Assembly (NCBI RefSeq): GCF_012911015.1
Contig: NZ_WVVV01000002.1
Coordinates: 306,680 to 370,679 of the forward strand
Reading direction: 5' to 3'
Length of the DNA stretch: 64,000 bases
Origin: Chelativorans sp. ZYF759
GTDB taxonomy: Bacteria; Pseudomonadota; Alphaproteobacteria; Rhizobiales; Rhizobiaceae
The notes under the pieces were generated by a model. It worked only from the letters and a program-made list of their open reading frames with translations, was not told the DNA's origin and ran no database searches. The translations under genes were made by a program, and so were the position numbers. Of the stretch, positions 58,632-64,000 are shown one piece after another; the stretch's first letter is position 1; each line of letters opens with the position of its first letter.

Positions 58632-59420
58632 TTGTTGACACAGGATGCTCTCCGACACGGTTCCGCTCCCGCGAACAGCACGCAAGGCGCCCCCTCTCCC
58701 TATCTCGCGCCCTTCTCCAGGCCCGGGGTAGCGATCGGTCTCGGGCTGGCGACCCTCGCTCTGCTCGTGATCTTCAACCGTTTTCCTCAACTCGATTTGG
58801 CCGTCGCATCCTGGTTCTTCACGGAGCAGCCCTGTCCCGAGGACGATCCCGGCCCAGTGTGCGGCAGCTTCACGGCGATGAACAACACGACGCTGATGCT
58901 GATACGGGAAGTTCTGCACTACCTGCCGGTCAGCCTTGCCATACCCTTGCTCATCGCGGCCATTCCGGCGGGCCTGTCGAGTGTCCGCAGATACCGTCTG
59001 TTCGCGCGGGGCGCCATGACGGCGGTGGCCGCCATTCTCATATCCCCGCTACTCATCGTGAACGGCCTGCTCAAGGAGTTCAGCGGCCGGCCGAGGCCTG
59101 TGCACACGGATGTGTTCGGCGGCGACTGGCCTTTCGTCGAGGCGGGGCGCTTCACCGATTATTGCAGCTCGAACTGCTCTTTCGTGTCCGGGGAGGCTTC
59201 GACCGGATTCTGGTTGATCTGCCTGGTACCGCTGTTTCCTGCCCGTTTCAGGCCTCTCGCCTGGGTCGTCGCCTTGTCGCTCGCCGTGACGACCTCCGGT
59301 CTCAGAATTGCCTTCGGCGGACATTATCTGTCCGACGTCTTGCTCGGTGCGGCGATCACGATCTTCGTCTTCTCGGCGCTGGCGGCACTCGCACGGTGGC
59401 GGCGCTGGTACGAGGTCTGA
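58632..59420 (+). CDS. PAP2 family phosphatase (possibly lipid A-type)
   Basis: A 262-residue membrane protein with about six helices, from TTG 58632 (AGGG nearby upstream; no ATG precedes the first helix). PAP2 motif 1 is present (KEFSGRPRP) and motif 3 is intact (RIAFGGHYLSDV). Motif 2, usually PSGH, reads VSGEAS, so the motif-2 histidine is replaced. It lies 123 bases upstream of lptF, which suggests, without proving it, a role in lipid A or undecaprenyl phosphate metabolism. Confidence 0.75.
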   Translation: MLTQDALRHGSAPANSTQGAPSPYLAPFSRPGVAIGLGLATLALLVIFNRFPQLDLAVASWFFTEQPCPEDDPGPVCGSFTAMNNTTLMLIREVLHYLPVSLAIPLLIAAIPAGLSSVRRYRLFARGAMTAVAAILISPLLIVNGLLKEFSGRPRPVHTDVFGGDWPFVEAGRFTDYCSSNCSFVSGEASTGFWLICLVPLFPARFRPLAWVVALSLAVTTSGLRIAFGGHYLSDVLLGAAITIFVFSALAALARWRRWYEV

Positions 59421-59543
59421 GCGCGGTCCGGCGAAACGAAGAATTAACCCTGTCGATAGGTCGATTTCTTTTCAAATTGTCCATACCGTCGCCAAGCCTG
59501 ATCCTGAGAAGGACGCTCGCGAAACAAGGAATCCGCCCACCGA

Positions 59544-60743
59544 ATGCCAGTCGCCGAGAGATACATACTCCGCAACCTGCTGGTGACGTCGGGCCTGTCG
59601 CTGGCGACGATGCTCGTGCTCGTCATGATCACGCAGGTTCTGATCTTCCTCCACGTGGTGACGAATTCGAGTGAAGCACTGCTGACGCTGGGCAAGCTGG
59701 TGGCGTCGCTTCTGCCGTCGCTGACCACGATCGTCATGCCCTTCGCACTGCTTATCGCCGTCGGACACACCTTCAACCGCATGCACACCGACTCGGAGAT
59801 CATCGTGCTGGAAGCGGCTGGCGCGCCGCGCAGCATGCAGATCCGGCCCGTCATGCTGCTTGCGGCAGCCATGTCCGGGCTGACCCTCGTCAATTCACTG
59901 GTCGTCGAGCCATACGCCAACCGGCAGTTGCGAACCACCATCTACGAATCAGCGGCCAACGTCGTGCAATACGCAGCGAGCACGGGCGCCTTTCACCGCA
60001 TCGAGAACAACCTGTATCTGCAGTTCGGCGGCCAGCTCAGCAACGGTGATTTTTCCGGGCTCTTCATCGCCGACATGCGCGAGCCCGACAGCGAGTTCAT
60101 CTATTATGCGAGCCGCGGCCGGATCGTGGCCCAGTTCGACTATGAGATGCTCGTCATGTTCAACGGCGAGATCCATCGCCGCAACGCACGCACCGGCGAG
60201 GTGTCCACCATCACCTTCGCCTCCTACGCGCTCGATCTGGCCGATTTCGGGCCCTCGCGCGGCACGCCCTTCTATCAGCCGAAGGAGCGCTCGACCATGG
60301 AGGTCTTCTGGCCGGACATCAACGATTCCTATTTCCAGAGGCAGCCTCATCGCTTTCACGGCGAGGCGCACCGCCGGCTCACCGAGTGGCTCTATCCCTT
60401 GGCCTTCGGTCTGGTGGCTCTCTATTTCGCCATCGGCGCCCGCTCCAACCGCGAGGAACAGCTTCTTGGTATCGGCGCGGCGGTCGGCGCCGCACTCGCC
60501 TTCCGCGGCGGTGGCTTCATCTTCCTGAACGATGCGGGCCGCTCGGCCTTTGCCAGTTTCATGCTCTATTTCCTGCCGATATCCTGCATCGTCCTTTTTG
60601 CCTGGCTACTCGTATCGGGACGCCGCGCACGCGTTTCGCAACGCTGGCTCGACCGGATCGCCGCGCTGACGGCGCGGGTGGCGGAACTTCGCCGGCGCGG
60701 ACTGCGCGGATGGCTGGGATCCCGCGAAGGAACGGCACGATGA
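59544..60743 (+). CDS. lptF: LPS export permease LptF
   Basis: A 399-residue inner-membrane protein with six helices in the YjgP/YjgQ arrangement: N-terminal helices (LLVTSGLSLATMLVLVMITQVL; LLPSLTTIVMPFALLIAVG), a large periplasmic beta-jellyroll domain and C-terminal helices. It forms the LptB2FG ABC transporter, which extracts LPS from the inner membrane. It overlaps lptG by four bases. Confidence 0.93.
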   Translation: MPVAERYILRNLLVTSGLSLATMLVLVMITQVLIFLHVVTNSSEALLTLGKLVASLLPSLTTIVMPFALLIAVGHTFNRMHTDSEIIVLEAAGAPRSMQIRPVMLLAAAMSGLTLVNSLVVEPYANRQLRTTIYESAANVVQYAASTGAFHRIENNLYLQFGGQLSNGDFSGLFIADMREPDSEFIYYASRGRIVAQFDYEMLVMFNGEIHRRNARTGEVSTITFASYALDLADFGPSRGTPFYQPKERSTMEVFWPDINDSYFQRQPHRFHGEAHRRLTEWLYPLAFGLVALYFAIGARSNREEQLLGIGAAVGAALAFRGGGFIFLNDAGRSAFASFMLYFLPISCIVLFAWLLVSGRRARVSQRWLDRIAALTARVAELRRRGLRGWLGSREGTAR

Positions 60744-61828
60744 TTGGCGGCACGCTCTTCTGGTATTTCTCGCGCCGCTTCTTGGTGACCGCCCTGCAGC
60801 TTTTTGCCGGCATCACCATCATCATCTTCCTGGTCGACTTCACGGAGTTCGCACGCCGTACCTCAAGCCATGCCGAATACACGGTACAGCTCGGCCTTCT
60901 CGCTTCCGCCCTGCGCATTCCCCTCATCCTGCAAACGGCGATCCCCTTCATGGTCATGATCGCCGCCATGGTGACTCTCACCGCACTGAACAGACGCTAC
61001 GAACTGGTCATCGCACGCGCATCCGGCGTCTCGGCATGGCAGTTCCTGGCCCCGCTGCTTTTCGTCAGCTTCTCCATCGGCATCTTCTCCGTCATGGTGT
61101 TCAACCCGCTTTCCGCGACTGCCCTCGCCTCGGCGCAGGAAATCGAGTCACGCCTCGTGGGTGGCGGCGCGGCGCGCAGCGGCGGCAACGAGATTCCGTG
61201 GCTGCGCCAGCGCACGGAGGAAGGCACCACCATCATCGGCGCGGCCCACACCGCGCGCCGGGGCCAATTGCTATCCGACGCCACCTTCATCGAGCTTGAT
61301 GAGGAAGGCCAGATCCGGCGGCGAATCGACGCAAAACATGCGGAACTGATGCTCGGCCGCTGGGAATTGCAGGACGTCACCTTGTTGCGGCGCGGCAACA
61401 CACCGGAACGAATAGACACCATGCAGATTCCCACGAATCTGGATCCGACATTCGTTGAAGAGCGGTTCACCGTGCCCGAGATCATCTCGATCTACGAGTT
61501 GCCGCGCAAAATTGCCGCTTCCCGCTCCTTCGGAATGAGCGGAAACTCGTTCTCAACCCATTTTCATTCACTGCTGGCCCTGCCGTTTTTCCTGGCCGCG
61601 ATGACCCTGATAGCGGCAACCGTGACGATGCGCTTCGCGCGTATGGGACAGCCGATCTACATCATTCTGGGTGGCATCCTGGCGGGCTTTCTGCTTTATG
61701 TCCTCACGGCCGTGATGCGCGCGTTCGGGGGCAGCGGGATTGTGCCGCCGCTCATGGCAGCATGGTTGCCGGTCTTCATTGCCGGGTTTTATGGGGTGAC
61801 GTTTCTTTTGTACAAGGAGGACGGCTAG
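60740..61828 (+). CDS. lptG: LPS export permease LptG
   Basis: A 362-residue partner of LptF with the same topology (FSRRFLVTALQLFAGITIIIFLVDF at the N-terminus, then a periplasmic jellyroll, and C-terminal helices ending YKEDG). The RYELVIARASGVSAW coupling region to LptB is clear. Overlaps lptF (ATGA) and shares one base with the GTG start of lptD, so all three Lpt genes are coupled. Confidence 0.94.
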   Translation: MIGGTLFWYFSRRFLVTALQLFAGITIIIFLVDFTEFARRTSSHAEYTVQLGLLASALRIPLILQTAIPFMVMIAAMVTLTALNRRYELVIARASGVSAWQFLAPLLFVSFSIGIFSVMVFNPLSATALASAQEIESRLVGGGAARSGGNEIPWLRQRTEEGTTIIGAAHTARRGQLLSDATFIELDEEGQIRRRIDAKHAELMLGRWELQDVTLLRRGNTPERIDTMQIPTNLDPTFVEERFTVPEIISIYELPRKIAASRSFGMSGNSFSTHFHSLLALPFFLAAMTLIAATVTMRFARMGQPIYIILGGILAGFLLYVLTAVMRAFGGSGIVPPLMAAWLPVFIAGFYGVTFLLYKEDG

Positions 61829-64000
61829 TGGGGACCGAAGACGCACGCGCATTGCGACGCGCGCGCCAGCTTCTCCTTGCGGGGGTTGCCGCAGCCGCGT
61901 GCCTGGCGGGTATGGGCCTCATGGCACCTGCTCCCGCCCATGCACAGCAGGCCGATCTCGGGTTTACGCCCTCCCCCGGTGCCCAGATGCTTCTGGAAGC
62001 CGATACGCTCGTTTATGACAACGACCGCAACACCGTCAGCGCGGTAGGCCGCGTCCAGATCGACTATGACGGTTTCCGGCTCGTCGCCCAGCGCGTGACC
62101 TATGACCGCGACACCAGCCGCTTGATTGCCTTCGACGGCGTCGAGATCGTGGATCGCGACGGCAATCGCTTCCTCTCCGACCAGATCGACATAACCGACG
62201 ATTTCCGCGACGGCTTCGTTCAGGCATTGCGCGTGGAATCGGCCGATAACACCTATTTCGCGGCCGAAAGCGCCGAGCGGCGGGATGGGGAAATCACCAC
62301 GTTCAACCAGGGCATCTACACCGCATGCGAACCCTGCGAGGCGCGCCCGGATCAACCGCCGATCTGGCGCGTAGGCTCGCGGCGGATCATCTGGAACGGT
62401 CGCGCTCAGACGATCCGCTTCGAAGGCGCCCGGTTCGAGTTCTTCGGGCTGCCGATCGCCTATCTGCCCTTCTTCGAGATTCCCGATCCGACCGTACGCC
62501 AGAAATCCGGCTTCCTCACGCCCAATTTCGGTTTCCAGTCCGAACTCGGTGCAAGCGCCACAATTCCTTATTATCTCGCGCTCGCCCCCACATACGACCT
62601 GACCGTCCAGGGAACCTACTATACGCGCCAGGGCTTCCTGGCCGAGGCGGAGTGGCGACAGCGTTTCGAGTCCGGCGGCTACAATCTGCGCGTGGCGGGC
62701 ATCGTGCAGCAGTCTCCCGAGGCATTCGGTGACGGTGCGAACAACGTCAACAACAACGTTCGCCAGCGCTTCATGGCGGCATCCACGGGCCGGTTCCATA
62801 TCAACCCGCGCTGGTCGTTCGGCTGGGATGTCATGGTCCAGACCGACAACAATTTCGCGCGTACCTACAGCATTACCGACAATGCGGACAGCGTTCGAAC
62901 CTCGCAGGTCTATCTGACGGGACTCAACGACCGGAACTACTTCGATCTGCGGGGATACCACTTCCAGGTCCAGGAGGATCGGCTCGACAGCCACCCGCGC
63001 GCCCGCAATCCTCGCCAGCCCTGGGTCCTGCCGTCCTTCGATTATCAGTTCACGCCCGACGAGCCTGTCGGCGGCGGCGAACTGACCGTAAGCCTGAACG
63101 CCCAGAGCCTGTACCGCAGCACGCTGGATGACGCCAACTTTGATGCGGACAACCAGACTCAGAACCTGCGCGGGCTCGACGGCAATTCCACGCGGTTCAC
63201 CGCCGAGGTGGAGTGGAAGCGCAGCGTCATCACGCAAGGCGGGCTGGTCTTCACGCCGCTCCTGCACGGGCGCGGCGACGCGATTTTCACGAATTTCGGG
63301 GACGGTGCGCAGCAGGCCTTCAGCCAGCCGCCATTCGACACGGCGGCAGAAGTCCGCGCTGCATACTACCGCTACATGGCAACCGCCGGCATGGAGGTCC
63401 GCTGGCCGGTGCTGTTCTCCACCTCAAGCGCGGCCCACATCCTGGAGCCGATCGGCCAGATTTTCGTGCGGCCCGACGAGCCCTATGGCAATTCGCTCGG
63501 CATCCCCAACGAGGACGCCCAGAGCCTCGTCTTCGACGCGACCAACCTCTTCCAGCGCGACAAGTTCTCGGGATTCGACCGGATCGAGGGCGGTACGCGC
63601 GCCAATCTCGGTTTCCGCTACACAGGCGATCTCGGCGGTGGCTGGTCGACCCACGCCATTTTCGGCCAGTCCTACCACCTGGCCGGCCGCAACCCCTACG
63701 CCTCGCCGGATCTCGTCAATGTCGGCGCCTACTCAGGGCTACAGACGGCCCGCTCCGATTATGTCGGCCAGGTCGGCATCGGCACGCCGAACGGTTTCAA
63801 CTTCATCGCAGGTGCCCGTTTCGATCAGGCGAATTTCTCGCCCCGCCGCGCCGACCTGACGACTACCTACAGCGGTTCCTTCACCAGGCTCGCCGCCCGT
63901 TACTCCTACATCGCCGCCCAGCCGACCTACGGCTTCGCAGATGATAGACAGGAAGCCACGATCTCCGGCTCGACGCAGGTGGCGGAACACTGGCGCGTCT
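61828..64000 (+). CDS. lptD: LPS-assembly protein LptD (truncated by window end)
   Basis: Begins at GTG 61828 with AAGGAGG seven bases upstream, sharing one base with the lptG stop. About 724 residues are in the window and the frame is open to the end. A signal peptide (APAHA-QQ) is followed by an OstA-type jellyroll (LLEADTLVYDNDRNTVSAVG; RVTYDRDTSRLIAFDG), the cysteine pair CEPC, and the start of a large beta-barrel (PIAYLPFFEIPDPTVRQKSG onward). LptD inserts LPS into the outer leaflet with LptE. Confidence 0.95.
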   Translation, partial: MGTEDARALRRARQLLLAGVAAAACLAGMGLMAPAPAHAQQADLGFTPSPGAQMLLEADTLVYDNDRNTVSAVGRVQIDYDGFRLVAQRVTYDRDTSRLIAFDGVEIVDRDGNRFLSDQIDITDDFRDGFVQALRVESADNTYFAAESAERRDGEITTFNQGIYTACEPCEARPDQPPIWRVGSRRIIWNGRAQTIRFEGARFEFFGLPIAYLPFFEIPDPTVRQKSGFLTPNFGFQSELGASATIPYYLALAPTYDLTVQGTYYTRQGFLAEAEWRQRFESGGYNLRVAGIVQQSPEAFGDGANNVNNNVRQRFMAASTGRFHINPRWSFGWDVMVQTDNNFARTYSITDNADSVRTSQVYLTGLNDRNYFDLRGYHFQVQEDRLDSHPRARNPRQPWVLPSFDYQFTPDEPVGGGELTVSLNAQSLYRSTLDDANFDADNQTQNLRGLDGNSTRFTAEVEWKRSVITQGGLVFTPLLHGRGDAIFTNFGDGAQQAFSQPPFDTAAEVRAAYYRYMATAGMEVRWPVLFSTSSAAHILEPIGQIFVRPDEPYGNSLGIPNEDAQSLVFDATNLFQRDKFSGFDRIEGGTRANLGFRYTGDLGGGWSTHAIFGQSYHLAGRNPYASPDLVNVGAYSGLQTARSDYVGQVGIGTPNGFNFIAGARFDQANFSPRRADLTTTYSGSFTRLAARYSYIAAQPTYGFADDRQEATISGSTQVAEHWRV

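Noticed and set aside
58635-58640. TTGACA as a -35 promoter box
   Set aside because: It overlaps the start of the PAP2 gene and no -10 element follows at the right distance; it is better read as the first codons.
61825-63267. A 480-codon minus-strand frame opposite lptD
   Set aside because: lptD is the real gene: GTG start with AAGGAGG, coupling to lptG, signal peptide and OstA motifs.

Overview
The window is high-GC chromosomal DNA of an alphaproteobacterium, most likely order Hyphomicrobiales (Rhizobiales), Phyllobacteriaceae-like. This rests on family content and gene order: IalB and Omp25-type proteins, mfd-sdhE divergent from recG, glmU-glmS, NDUFA12-DUF2155, hdaA next to an AI-2E permease and purMN, uvrC-pgsA-moaD-moaE, and holC-pepA divergent from lptF-lptG-lptD. 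The species cannot be named from the sequence. Most of the window is housekeeping core genome. There is no rRNA, CRISPR array, insertion sequence, prophage or integrase.

Layout. 1-6.2 kb: a gene tail, small membrane proteins, an SLC13 anion transporter, tRNA-Thr, IalB, a YejA-like peptide-binding protein and a FrnE/DsbA protein. 6.2-7.7 kb: an accessory patch with a vapBC toxin-antitoxin pair, a single-domain GIY-YIG nuclease and four palindromic repeats. 7.7-9.5 kb: DedA, two small membrane proteins and a cupin. 9.6-15.6 kb: mfd, sdhE and recG. 15.6-16.3 kb: a second patch with another GIY-YIG nuclease between inverted pairs of palindromic repeats. 16.4-22.8 kb: a DUF502 protein, glmS, glmU, an EamA transporter and CcdA. 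23-26 kb: tRNA-Lys, DUF2155, NDUFA12, a Cys-rich secreted protein and a GNAT enzyme. 26-31 kb: hdaA, perM-like, purM, purN and an SDR/TetR pair. 31-38.5 kb: a molybdopterin oxidoreductase, rlmJ, a serine hydrolase/TetR pair and an FAD protein. 38.5-43.9 kb: a DksA/TraR protein, two CNNM/CBS proteins, a frameshifted membrane gene, RNase T2 and an Omp25-like porin. 44-49.4 kb: a Ca2+/Na+ antiporter, a FolM-like SDR, uvrC, pgsA, moaD and moaE. 49.5-56.5 kb: a diguanylate cyclase, ndk, GST, DinB, a lipid-kinase-like protein, an ABC-F ATPase and a HAD hydrolase. 56.5-64 kb: holC, pepA, a PAP2 phosphatase, lptF, lptG and lptD, which runs off the end.

The most unusual signal is the pairing of small GIY-YIG nuclease genes with palindromic repeats. 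It occurs twice, each time with a different repeat family. In both families, stem positions that differ between copies change together so that pairing is kept. At the second locus each repeat unit has a hairpin with a fixed head and tail, and inverted pairs lie on both sides of the gene. This resembles REP elements around RAYT transposases, but with a GIY-YIG nuclease in place of the Y1 transposase. That the nuclease acts on the repeats is a hypothesis from layout only.
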